In this document: piece by piece, positions 7,793 through 15,001 of the stretch
Layout of the letters: each line of letters opens with the position of its first letter
Numbering within the stretch: position 1 is the first letter of the stretch
Source: Treponema sp.
GTDB lineage: Bacteria > Spirochaetota > Spirochaetia > Treponematales > Breznakiellaceae
Length of the DNA: 18,176 bases
NCBI GenBank assembly: GCA_031276615.1
Contig: JAISND010000098.1
Coordinates: 1-18,176, forward strand
Direction: 5' to 3'
Position numbers and translations under genes: made by a program
The notes under the pieces: model-generated
What the model saw: the letters and a program-made list of their open reading frames with translations, nothing else
Database searches by the model: none
What the model was told of the DNA's origin: nothing

Positions 7793-8581
7793 TCAGGCGT
7801 TACGGCCCAAAACCACGCGCAGGGCGTTAAAGCGGCCCGTCTGCCGCTTGCCGAAGCCGTATCCGGTACGGAGGCTTTCCATCCGGGGCATTTCCTTGAC
7901 ACCCCGCGCGCCCAGTCCCTTCAGGATGCCCAGGCCCGAGGGGGTAACCAGTTCGGTATCCACTTCTTCGCTTACAAGCTCAAGTCCGCTCCCCTTGAGA
8001 AGCTCCCTGACGGCCGGCACGGGCACCGGGATGCGGCCGTGATCGCAGTCGATAAAGCCCTTTCCGTCATGCAGGGGGGAACAGAGGATTTCCATGCCGC
8101 CCCCGGCCTTCAGCCGGTCAACGCAGACTGCCGTTCCCACGATGTCGATAATCGAATCGGCCCGGCCCAGTTCGTGAAACACGACCGCTTCGGGCCGTAC
8201 CCCGTGAACCGCGGCCTCGGCCCCGGCTATGACGGCAAAAATGTTCAGGGCGATATCCCCGGCCTCTCCGCAAAGACCGCTTTTTTCGATCATCTCCCGG
8301 ATGCTCCGGTAACTGCGATGCCCCCCGTGGTGACGCAAATGTCCGTGGGTATGGGGATGTTCCCCTGTCCAGCCGGTCCCGTCCGGCCCCTCCACGCGCA
8401 GGTCAATGCCGCCGATGCCGTCCCGTTCCCCCCTTTCCGGCCGCAGCCGGCAGGGCGGCATATCCAGCTTCCGCAGCTCCGCTTCCAGGAACCCAATATC
8501 CGCGCCCAGATCGATAAGGGCGCCCAGGATCATATCTCCGCATACCCCGGCGGAACAGTCGATGTAGAGCGTTTGTTTCAC
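7793..8581 (-). CDS. larC1: LarC N-terminal-half protein (LarC1-like, nickel insertion)
   Basis: The 262-residue product resembles LarC1, the N-terminal half of LarC (DUF111), the CTP-dependent enzyme that inserts nickel into the pincer cofactor of lactate racemase. Seen are YIDCSAGVCGDMILGALIDLG (residues 6-26), a histidine-rich loop with seven His in residues 75-88, VVFHELGRADSIIDIVGTAV (133-152), CDHGRIPVPVPA (179-190) and ELVTPSGLGIL (210-220). It ends at NALRVVLGRNA (252-262), exactly where the LarC1 part normally ends. The LarC2 half, which holds the CTP site in characterised LarC, is absent, and no other frame in the 62 bases before cooC encodes it. The start is GTG at 8581 with GGGGAT upstream. 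It heads an operon of nickel-protein genes, which suggests a role as nickel donor or storage for ACS rather than in a Lar pathway (inference). Confidence 0.85.
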   Translation of the reverse strand: MKQTLYIDCSAGVCGDMILGALIDLGADIGFLEAELRKLDMPPCRLRPERGERDGIGGIDLRVEGPDGTGWTGEHPHTHGHLRHHGGHRSYRSIREMIEKSGLCGEAGDIALNIFAVIAGAEAAVHGVRPEAVVFHELGRADSIIDIVGTAVCVDRLKAGGGMEILCSPLHDGKGFIDCDHGRIPVPVPAVRELLKGSGLELVSEEVDTELVTPSGLGILKGLGARGVKEMPRMESLRTGYGFGKRQTGRFNALRVVLGRNA

Positions 8582-8600
8582 AACAGATCCCCAGCCTTTT

Positions 8601-8628
8601 ATGATAAATGAGTTTCCGCTAATTGCAA
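8601..8628 (-). promoter_or_regulatory. Probable sigma70-type promoter of the larC1-cooC-acsB-acsV operon
   Basis: Read on the - strand, TTGCAA (8628-8623) and TATCAT (8606-8601) are separated by 16 bases. The expected start near 8594 gives a leader of only about 13 bases before the GTG at 8581, including the GGGGAT ribosome site. Matches to consensus are moderate, so this is the best candidate rather than a certain promoter. Confidence 0.45.
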
Positions 8629-8770
8629 TCCGGCAAATGGTAGGAAACGTACGGGAGGCCTTCCTGCATTTTGTAGAATTTGTTTCCGGTTAAAGCAAAA
8701 GGGCAGCGCGGTATCCGAAATGCTTCATTAAATGTAACCGAAGGTATCTTGACATTTTTCCCGTTTTCGA

Positions 8771-8799
8771 TTGAAATAGTTTCTCAAATATTGTATAAT
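8771..8799 (+). promoter_or_regulatory. Strong sigma70-type promoter for the flagellar operon
   Basis: TTGAAA (8771-8776), a 17-base spacer and a perfect TATAAT (8794-8799) form a near-consensus housekeeping promoter. Transcription would start near 8806, about 30 bases upstream of the fliO start codon, with GGAGGGG (8824-8830) in the leader. It shows that the export genes from fliO onward can be transcribed independently of any upstream flagellar genes. Confidence 0.85.
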
Positions 8800-8835
8800 T
8801 TGCTTCGAATCAGTTCGTACTTGGGAGGGGAAAAA

Positions 8836-9471
8836 CTGAAATTGTTTTTAGGCGTCCGAGTATTGGCCCTTGCCGCTTTGACAGCCGCGGGCCTTTCCCT
8901 GAACATACCTCAACTGTCCGCGCAGCAGGCGCCAGGATCCGGCGCGGAAGGGGATATTTCCGTTTCCGGGGAGCTTTCCGATCCGATAGAGTCCGCCGAG
9001 CGCTCCCTTGTTTTTGGCGATGCCGGAACCGGGAACATTCCGGCGCCTGTTTCCTCAATATCGCTCATTTTAAGAATGGTCCTCGTCCTCGCCCTTGTCG
9101 CCGCCGCCGTGTACGGCGTTATTTTTTTCATCAAGCGGGCATCCCGGAGGAGCGACGTGAAAGACCCCTTCCTCAAAGTTCTGGCGGGTGCCCACCTGGG
9201 TTTTAACCGTTACGTGCATGTGGTGGCGGTCGGATCCAGAGCCTGGCTTGTGGGCGCGGCCGAAGGCGGCGTCAGTCTTGTTGCCGAGATCGACGACAAG
9301 GATATCCTTAACGCCATGTTCCTTGATGATTCCAGAAAGAGCGCCGAAAGGGGAACGGGCCCCCTGCCGGATTTCAGTGCCCTGATCCGCCGCCTGGGAA
9401 TACCGGCGGACAATTCCGCGCCGGACGCGGAATCCGTCCGCAGACGCCGCGACAGGATTAAGGGGCTTTAG
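8836..9471 (+). CDS. fliO: FliO (FliZ in spirochete naming), export-gate assembly protein
   Basis: The 211-residue protein helps assemble the FliP ring of the flagellar type III export apparatus in the membrane. It has an N-terminal signal-like segment (MKLFLGVRVLALAALTAAGL), a low-complexity periplasmic stretch (about 30-75), a membrane helix (about 77-99) and a basic cytoplasmic domain with RYVHVVAVGSRAWLVGAAEG (125-144) and GVSLVAEIDD, typical of FliO. No ATG exists near the ribosome site. The CTG at 8836 is 7 bases from GGAGG (8824-8828) and gives a normal signal-peptide start with a lysine at position 2. The TTG at 8842 is 13 bases away, and the TTG at 8680 lies upstream of the promoter. 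The CTG is therefore preferred. The stop abuts fliP directly. Confidence 0.87.
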   Translation: MKLFLGVRVLALAALTAAGLSLNIPQLSAQQAPGSGAEGDISVSGELSDPIESAERSLVFGDAGTGNIPAPVSSISLILRMVLVLALVAAAVYGVIFFIKRASRRSDVKDPFLKVLAGAHLGFNRYVHVVAVGSRAWLVGAAEGGVSLVAEIDDKDILNAMFLDDSRKSAERGTGPLPDFSALIRRLGIPADNSAPDAESVRRRRDRIKGL

Positions 9472-10320
9472 ATGAAAGGCGTCGCCGCGGGAATTCGCGG
9501 GGTTTTGATCCCCTGCCTGCTCTCCGTGTCCGGCCTTTTCGCGCTTCCCCGCGCGGAGGCCCAGGCCGCGGAGGCGCAGCCCTTCCCCGGTCTGTCGGTA
9601 CAGGGAACCATGAACATGCCCACGCCGCCTCCCGCGCCGCTTGTTCCCTTTATCGACGTTACCGTCCGCAATCCGACCACGGGCCGGGAAGTAGCCTTTT
9701 CCCTCCAGCTTCTCCTCCTCCTTACGGTACTTTCCCTTGCGCCCAGCATCATCATACTTACGACCAGCTTTCTCAGAATTTCCATAGTGCTGGATTTTGT
9801 CAAACGGGCGCTTTCTCTCCAGCAGGTTCCTCCCAACCAGGTTATTCTGGGCATTTCCCTTTTTATGACCGTGTTCATCATGTGGCCCACCTTCAACGCG
9901 ATCTACGTCAATTCCGTCAGGCCCCTTGCCGGGGGTGAGCTTTCCGTGGAGGAGGCCTACCGTGAGGCGGAAGCGCCCCTGAGGCTCTTTATGTACAGCC
10001 AGATGCGTTCCCGGCCCGAGAACATCAGGCTTTTCATGGCCATGCGGGGCCTTGACCGTCCGGACACCCTGGCCGATGTGCCGACCTACGTGCTTGTCCC
10101 GGCCTTCATTCTCAACGAGCTTACCGTTGCCTTCAAAATAGGGATCCTGCTTTTTATTCCCTTTATTGTCATCGACATGGTGGTGGCAAGCGCCCTCATG
10201 TCGATGGGTATGATCATGCTGCCCCCGGTGATGATATCCATGCCCTTCAAACTTATTCTTTTTATTCTGGTTGACGGATGGGGGCTTCTGACGGATCAGC
10301 TGGTCCGTTCGTTTGTGTGA
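9472..10320 (+). CDS. fliP: FliP, flagellar export gate subunit
   Basis: The 282-residue integral membrane protein forms the core pore of the export gate with FliQ and FliR. It has a cleavable signal peptide (about residues 1-30), a Pro-rich periplasmic spacer, the helices LLLLLTVLSLAPSIIILTTS and VILGISLFMTVFIMWPTF, and the family signature at the C-terminus: YVLVPAFILNELTVAFKIG followed by MGMIMLPPVMISMPFKLILF and VDGWGLL. Length is slightly above the enterobacterial form because of the longer N-terminal spacer. The ATG follows the fliO TAG without a gap, with AAGGGG upstream inside fliO, so translation is coupled. Confidence 0.96.
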   Translation: MKGVAAGIRGVLIPCLLSVSGLFALPRAEAQAAEAQPFPGLSVQGTMNMPTPPPAPLVPFIDVTVRNPTTGREVAFSLQLLLLLTVLSLAPSIIILTTSFLRISIVLDFVKRALSLQQVPPNQVILGISLFMTVFIMWPTFNAIYVNSVRPLAGGELSVEEAYREAEAPLRLFMYSQMRSRPENIRLFMAMRGLDRPDTLADVPTYVLVPAFILNELTVAFKIGILLFIPFIVIDMVVASALMSMGMIMLPPVMISMPFKLILFILVDGWGLLTDQLVRSFV

Positions 10321-10328
10321 GGATTCCC

Positions 10329-10598
10329 GTGAGTATCGGCGAGGTGACGATGCTGCTCCGGCAGGGAATATTGGAGGTGCTCCTTCTTGCCGCGCCCCTT
10401 CTGCTTTCCGCGCTTGTCGTGGGGCTTGTGGTGGCGATTTTACAGGCGACCACCACCATACAGGAGCAGACCCTTACCTTTGTGCCCAAGATGCTTGCGA
10501 TTCTTCTGGTCCTGGCCCTGCTGGGAGGCTGGATGTTCAGTTCCCTGGGGGAGTATACCACGGAGCTTTTCAGGAGAATTCCCGACATGGCGCGTTAG
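10329..10598 (+). CDS. fliQ: FliQ, flagellar export gate subunit
   Basis: The 89-residue protein has two membrane helices (about 13-37 and 52-72) and matches FliQ in size and pattern: MLLRQGILEVLLLAAPLLLS, VAILQATTTIQEQTLTFVPK and a C-terminal LFRRIP. Four FliQ copies surround FliP and FliR in the gate. The start is GTG at 10329: GAGG (10319-10322) lies six bases upstream and overlaps the fliP stop, and the length then equals the family norm. A longer frame from 10278 would lie inside fliP and was rejected. It sits 8 bases after fliP. Confidence 0.94.
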   Translation: MSIGEVTMLLRQGILEVLLLAAPLLLSALVVGLVVAILQATTTIQEQTLTFVPKMLAILLVLALLGGWMFSSLGEYTTELFRRIPDMAR

Positions 10599-10711
10599 GA
10601 GCCTTTTGAGGGTTTTGCGCGAAGCGCGGCAAAACCCTGGCCGCGGACTGCCGGGAAGCGGGATGCCGGTTTTGGCGCCCGCGAAAATTGGTTTGGACAG
10701 GGAGTTTTTGA
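10599..10711 (+). repeat. Hairpin-bearing spacer between fliQ and fliR
   Basis: This 113-bp gap is unusual in an otherwise packed operon. A 10-bp perfect stem pairs AGGGTTTTGC (10609-10618) with GCAAAACCCT (10629-10638), continued inward by GCG/CGC. A second hairpin at 10658-10682 has GCGGG/CCCGC arms with inner GCC/GGC around GGTTTT. Neither has a T-tract behind it, so they are more likely transcript-folding or repeat elements than terminators. No gene is supported here. Confidence 0.72.
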
Positions 10712-11584
10712 TTGATCGAGTCCGGCGTTCTTGATGACATTCTCCGTTACGGGCCTGCGTTCCTGCTTGTCGCGGCCAGGGCCCTGGCCATGATCGAGAC
10801 AGCCCCGCTCCTTTCCTCGGACGCGATCCCCCAGGCCGCGAAGCTGTCTCTGGCGGGCTTTGCCGCCTTCGCGGTCTTCCCCACCGCGGGGGACTGGTAC
10901 ACCGGCGCGGGCGGGGCCGCTCTTTCCGCCGGCATCGCGGACGGCGCCTTTGCCGGAACCGGCCTTGAGCCTTTCGGCCTCGGTTTTCTGCTTCTCCTTG
11001 CCGGCGAGGCGATTATCGGGCTTATCACCGGTTTTTTCCTCACCATCATTTTTTCCGCCTTTTCCACCGCCGGCCAGTTCTTTTCCCTTCAGATGGGTTT
11101 CGGCGCTTCCGAAACCTTCGATCCCCTGTCCCAGATTGAAAACCCCCTCCTCGGCCAGTACCTTAACCTTGTAGCCATGCTGGTTTTCCTTTCCGTGGGC
11201 GGCTTTCGGGAACTTTTTCTCGGCGGTTTTTGGCGTTCCGTCCAGACCCTCAACATTGTCGCCCTGGTAACGGGAAGGGAAACGGTAATCGGCATGATCG
11301 GCGCCGGCCTTTCCCGGCTTTTTCTGGACGCGATTGTCATTTCCATGCCCATACTGGGAACCCTCTTTCTTACCTCCCTGGCGACGGGGCTTGTTTCCAA
11401 AGCGGCGCCCCAGATCAACATACTTTCGGAGGGCTTCCCCATTTCCATTACCGTGGCCTTTCTGCTTATTTTCGCGGCCCTTCCCTTTATGACAGAGGCC
11501 TTTGCCCGCGTGGTGAATTCCGGTTTTGACAGCATCGAGAGCCTCTACACGCGGATTGGCGTCCAGATAACGGGGGTTCCCTGA
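10712..11584 (+). CDS. fliR: FliR, flagellar export gate subunit
   Basis: The 290-residue membrane protein completes the FliP5-FliQ4-FliR1 gate. It has about six hydrophobic segments, with FliR-like stretches ETAPLLSSDAIPQAAKLSLA near the N-terminus, QFFSLQMGFGASETFDPLSQ in the middle and PQINILSEGFPISITVAFLL near the end. The start is TTG at 10712: an in-frame TGA (10709-10711) lies directly before it, and GGGAG (10700-10704) is seven bases upstream, so no other start is possible without shortening the first helix. The gene follows a hairpin-rich spacer and overlaps flhB by one base (TGATG). Confidence 0.95.
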   Translation: MIESGVLDDILRYGPAFLLVAARALAMIETAPLLSSDAIPQAAKLSLAGFAAFAVFPTAGDWYTGAGGAALSAGIADGAFAGTGLEPFGLGFLLLLAGEAIIGLITGFFLTIIFSAFSTAGQFFSLQMGFGASETFDPLSQIENPLLGQYLNLVAMLVFLSVGGFRELFLGGFWRSVQTLNIVALVTGRETVIGMIGAGLSRLFLDAIVISMPILGTLFLTSLATGLVSKAAPQINILSEGFPISITVAFLLIFAALPFMTEAFARVVNSGFDSIESLYTRIGVQITGVP

Positions 11585-12840
11585 TGCGCGGCGAAAAAAA
11601 GCCGGAACGGAACGGAGACGGATTCGCCGTGAACCGGGACGGGATTCTTTTTGCGTATAACGGTGAAGCGCCGTTCCCCGTCCCGCGCGGCCGCTTTCCC
11701 CTTTCTTCTTCCCCCGCGGCGGCGGCCATTCACCTCCAGTGGTTTGCCGACGACGACGCGGAAGCCCAGGGCCGTACCGAAGAACCCACGGAGCACAAAC
11801 TCCGGCGCCTGCGCGAAGAAGGCCAGGTTGTCAAGAGTCAGGAACTGGTAAGCGCGCTGGGGCTTTTCCTCCCCGCGCTGGCCCTGATCTTCCTTGCGCC
11901 TTCCATGCTGCGAACCTGCGTGGAGATGCTGCGTTTCTTTTTGCTGCGCGCGGTGGAGCTTGACCCCGTCAAAGACGGCATCGTGGCGGAGGCCTTTTTC
12001 CGCTACCTCGCGCGGCTCGCGCTGCCCATTCTCGGCGTGGCGGTGTTCTCGGCGCTTTTCTCCAACCTGGTGCAGACCGGCTTCCTGTTTACCACCAGGC
12101 CGCTGGTTCCGGACTTTTCGAAGATTCTCCCCAGGGTGGGACAGTTTTTCCGGCGGACCCTCTTTTCGGTTGACGGTCTTTTCAATTTTTTCAAATCCAT
12201 TGCCAAGATGGTGATTATCGGAGCGACGGCCTTTTTCCTTATCCGCGCGGACATCGAAAAACTCATCAACCTCCAGAAGGCGGACCTCTGGACGGGTTTT
12301 GCCGCCGTTTCTTCCCTCACGATACGGATGCTTGTCATTTCGGCGCTGCTCATGCTGATCATTTCCATTCCGGATTACATGTTTCAGCGCTGGCGTTTCA
12401 GGGAACGGAACCGGATGTCCCGGCAGGAAATGAAAGAAGAACTCAGGATGTACGAGGCGGATCCGCTCGTACAGTCCCGGATACGAAGCCGTTTCAGGGA
12501 TCTTTTAAGGCAGAATATCGCCGCCGCGGTTCCCCGGGCCGACGTGGTTATTACCAACCCGACCCATTTCGCGGTGGCCCTTGAATATCATCAGGAAAGG
12601 ATGCGCGCCCCCATGGTAAGCGCCAAGGGTGCCGATGAAATGGCCGCGAGGATTCGTCAAATCGCGGAGGAAAACGACGTGCCCATCGTGGAGAACAGGC
12701 CCCTGGCCAGGGGTCTCTACGATACAACCGATGTGGGGGATATTATCCCCGACTCCTATTTCAATGTCGTGGCGGCGATACTCAGAAAGGTCTGGGACAT
12801 CAGCGAGGCCAGGCGAAAGACGGAAGGCATGAGGGCATGA
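11584..12840 (+). CDS. flhB: FlhB, export substrate-specificity switch
   Basis: The 418-residue protein switches export from rod/hook to filament substrates after self-cleavage. The cleavage motif NPTH is at residues 325-328. The usual N-terminal signature begins only at about residue 64 (GRTEEPTEHKLRRLREEG), after IHLQWFADDD; LDLQFFA-like sequences precede it in many Gram-positive and spirochete FlhB. Four membrane helices lie at about 90-108, 142-165, 206-222 and 246-264, followed by the basic linker and cytoplasmic domain. The first ~48 residues are polar, not conserved in FlhB I know, and carry no further ATG; a GTG at 11629 is an alternative start. The ATG at 11584 is favoured because GGGGG (11572-11576) is seven bases upstream and the codon overlaps the fliR stop. 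Confidence 0.95.
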   Translation: MRGEKKPERNGDGFAVNRDGILFAYNGEAPFPVPRGRFPLSSSPAAAAIHLQWFADDDAEAQGRTEEPTEHKLRRLREEGQVVKSQELVSALGLFLPALALIFLAPSMLRTCVEMLRFFLLRAVELDPVKDGIVAEAFFRYLARLALPILGVAVFSALFSNLVQTGFLFTTRPLVPDFSKILPRVGQFFRRTLFSVDGLFNFFKSIAKMVIIGATAFFLIRADIEKLINLQKADLWTGFAAVSSLTIRMLVISALLMLIISIPDYMFQRWRFRERNRMSRQEMKEELRMYEADPLVQSRIRSRFRDLLRQNIAAAVPRADVVITNPTHFAVALEYHQERMRAPMVSAKGADEMAARIRQIAEENDVPIVENRPLARGLYDTTDVGDIIPDSYFNVVAAILRKVWDISEARRKTEGMRA

Positions 12841-12868
12841 GGAAACGCGGCTTTAAGGAGGAATTGTC

Positions 12869-15001
12869 ATGGCTGACGCGTTACGTGTAAACGGAGCCGA
12901 AGCGGCGTCAAAAAATCCGCTGGCGAAGATAGGGGATTACTATATCCCGATAGTGGTGATAGTGATAGTGGTCATGCTCGTGGTGCCTCTTCCGACCGTA
13001 CTGCTGGACGCGTGCATGGCCCTGAATCTGATCTTCTCCCTTCTGATTCTGCTTAACGTGCTTTACATCCGCCGTCCCACGGATTTCAGCCTTTTCCCGA
13101 CGGTGCTTCTGGTGAGTACCATTTTCGGCCTTGCCCTGAACGTATCCTCCACGCGGCTTATCCTGAGAGACGGGGCGCGCTTCGACGGCCGGATGATCCG
13201 GGCCTTCTCCAGCTTTGTGGTCGGCTCCGGCGGAAGCGAGGGCATTGTCATCGGCTTTATCATCTTTATCGTTATTATCGCGGTTCAGGTGGTGGTCATC
13301 ACCAAGGGCGCCACCAGGGTTTCCGAAGTGGCGGCGCGCTTCAGCCTGGACAGCATGCAGGTAAAGATGATGTCCATAGAGACCGAGTACAGCTCCGGCT
13401 CCATTACCGAGGAAGAAGCCAGGGCGAGAAAAGAGCAGGTGCAGATGGAATCGGATTTTTACGGTTCCATGGACGGAGCGAGTAAATTCATCTCCGGCAA
13501 CGTCAAGGTGGGAATTTTCATAACCGTTGTGAATGTGCTTGGGGGCATTATCATCGGGGCGGCGCTGCACGGGGAACCCCTGAGTTCGGCGGTGAGCAAT
13601 TACATCAGCCTCTCCGTCGGCGACGGGCTTCTCTCCCAGTTTCCGGCCCTGCTCATTTCGACCGGCATGGGCATCGTGGTTACCAGGGCGGCGGCCGCGG
13701 GCAATCTTTCCGATCAGGTAAAGGAACAGTTTAACCGGGACGCCCGCATCTACTGGATCTGCGCCGCCGTGCTTGTCGGTTTTGCCCTTCTGCCCGGCTT
13801 TCCCTGGCATGTGCTCCTCCCCCTGGCCTTCCTCATCGGCCTGTACGCCTACCGGCTTGGCCGCAGGCAGAGCAGGGCGGCAAGTTTCAAAGAGATGGCG
13901 GCAAAATCCGGGGAAGGGAAAAAGATCAGGGAAGAGAGCGCGGAAATGTCCCCGGTGGTTCCCCTGGACGCCCTTTCCCTGGAACTGGGCTACGGCCTTA
14001 TTCCCCTGGTTGACAATGAAAAGGGCGCCGAACTTCTGGAGCGGGTACAGGGCGTCAGGCGGCAGTCCGCCCTTGATCTCGGCCTCGTTATACCAAAGGT
14101 GCGGATCATCGACAACATGCTGCTTGAACCCTCCGAATATTGCTTCAAGATCAAGGGCGTCGACGCGGGCAGGGGGAAGATACGCATGGGTTATTTTCTC
14201 TGCATCAATCCGGGAACCGCCGCGGGAGAACTGCCGGGCGAAAAGACCGTGGATCCGGCCTTCGGCCTGCCCAGCGTCTGGATAAGCGAGGACCGGCGGG
14301 ACGAGGCGGAGCGCGCCGGCTATACCGTGGTGGATCCCCCCTCGATTATCGCCACCCACCTCACCGAAATAATAAGACGCCACGCCGCCGACATTCTGGG
14401 GCTTCAGGACACCCAGGCCATCCTCGACACCCTCCGCAGGGAATATCCCGCCGTGGTTGACGAGGCGCTCCGGGAAGGCAAGGGGCTGCGGGTGGTTGAG
14501 GTACAGAAGATCCTTCAGGGCCTGCTCAGGGAAAAAGTTTCCATCAGGAACATGGTTTCCATTCTTGAATCCATCGCCGATTACGCGCCGGTTTCCAGGA
14601 ATATCTGGTTCCTTACCGAAAAGGCCAGGCAGGCCCTGGGGAGCCAGATTTGCCACCAGTACGCCGACGAGGACCGCAGGCTGCGGGTGCTGACCATCGA
14701 CCCCGGTCTTGAACAGCAGATCATCGACAGCAAGTACGAAACTCCCTCGGGCGTTGTTTCCGCCATGGATCCTTCGAAGCATTACGCCTGGATAAAGGCG
14801 CTTGACAGGGCCGCAAGCGCCGTCAGGGGAAAGGGCTGGCTGCCCGTCGTGCTCTGTTCGGAACAGGCGCGTTACCTGGTAAAAAATTCCACCGACCGGG
14901 AAATGCCGGATCTGGTGGTTATTTCCGTCCCCGAGATCGCCCCGGGCATTATTCCGGAAGCGGTGGGGGTAATCCGGCTGGAAGAACAGGCTGTCGCCTG
15001 A
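12869..15001 (+). CDS. flhA: FlhA, flagellar export apparatus main component
   Basis: The 710-residue protein has an eight-helix membrane domain (about 22-345) and a large cytoplasmic C-domain (about 365-710) that forms a nonamer ring receiving chaperone-substrate complexes and couples the proton motive force. Family landmarks are RPTDFSLFPTVLLVSTIFGL (69-88), RVSEVAARFSLDSM (150-163), ESDFYGSMDGASKF (194-207), SVGDGLLSQFPALLISTGMG (249-268) and the C-domain stretch HLTEIIRRHAADILG. The FHIPEP signature is changed: after LDSM the usual PGKQMAID reads QVKMMSIE (164-171). The conserved Asp161 and Asp202 are kept. The start has a perfect AAGGAGGAA. The gap from flhB is 28 bases. Confidence 0.97.
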   Translation: MADALRVNGAEAASKNPLAKIGDYYIPIVVIVIVVMLVVPLPTVLLDACMALNLIFSLLILLNVLYIRRPTDFSLFPTVLLVSTIFGLALNVSSTRLILRDGARFDGRMIRAFSSFVVGSGGSEGIVIGFIIFIVIIAVQVVVITKGATRVSEVAARFSLDSMQVKMMSIETEYSSGSITEEEARARKEQVQMESDFYGSMDGASKFISGNVKVGIFITVVNVLGGIIIGAALHGEPLSSAVSNYISLSVGDGLLSQFPALLISTGMGIVVTRAAAAGNLSDQVKEQFNRDARIYWICAAVLVGFALLPGFPWHVLLPLAFLIGLYAYRLGRRQSRAASFKEMAAKSGEGKKIREESAEMSPVVPLDALSLELGYGLIPLVDNEKGAELLERVQGVRRQSALDLGLVIPKVRIIDNMLLEPSEYCFKIKGVDAGRGKIRMGYFLCINPGTAAGELPGEKTVDPAFGLPSVWISEDRRDEAERAGYTVVDPPSIIATHLTEIIRRHAADILGLQDTQAILDTLRREYPAVVDEALREGKGLRVVEVQKILQGLLREKVSIRNMVSILESIADYAPVSRNIWFLTEKARQALGSQICHQYADEDRRLRVLTIDPGLEQQIIDSKYETPSGVVSAMDPSKHYAWIKALDRAASAVRGKGWLPVVLCSEQARYLVKNSTDREMPDLVVISVPEIAPGIIPEAVGVIRLEEQAVA

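Larger units (their letters stand above)
8582..8835. other. Divergent intergenic region between larC1 and fliO
   Basis: This 254-bp A/T-richer stretch has no supportable gene. It carries the outward promoters listed separately. It also contains two near-identical 12-mers (8671-8682 TTGTAGAATTTG and 8791-8802 TTGTATAATTTG); the second contains the fliO -10 box, and the first has no good -35 at the right distance. A TTGACA at 8749-8754 has no matching -10. No convincing operator palindrome or riboswitch was seen. Confidence 0.6.

Noticed and set aside
8749..8777. Second + strand promoter from TTGACA at 8749
   Set aside because: No acceptable -10 box is found 16-18 bases downstream; the TTGAAA/TATAAT pair explains the region better.
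8680..8835. N-terminal extension of fliO from TTG 8680
   Set aside because: The perfect TATAAT promoter box lies inside it, no ribosome site precedes it, and the signal-like helix starts properly at 8836.
12908..14782. 624-residue open frame on the - strand opposite flhA
   Set aside because: It mirrors flhA codons, has His/Gly-rich composition without family motifs, and no ribosome site or partner genes; it is a by-product of high third-position GC.
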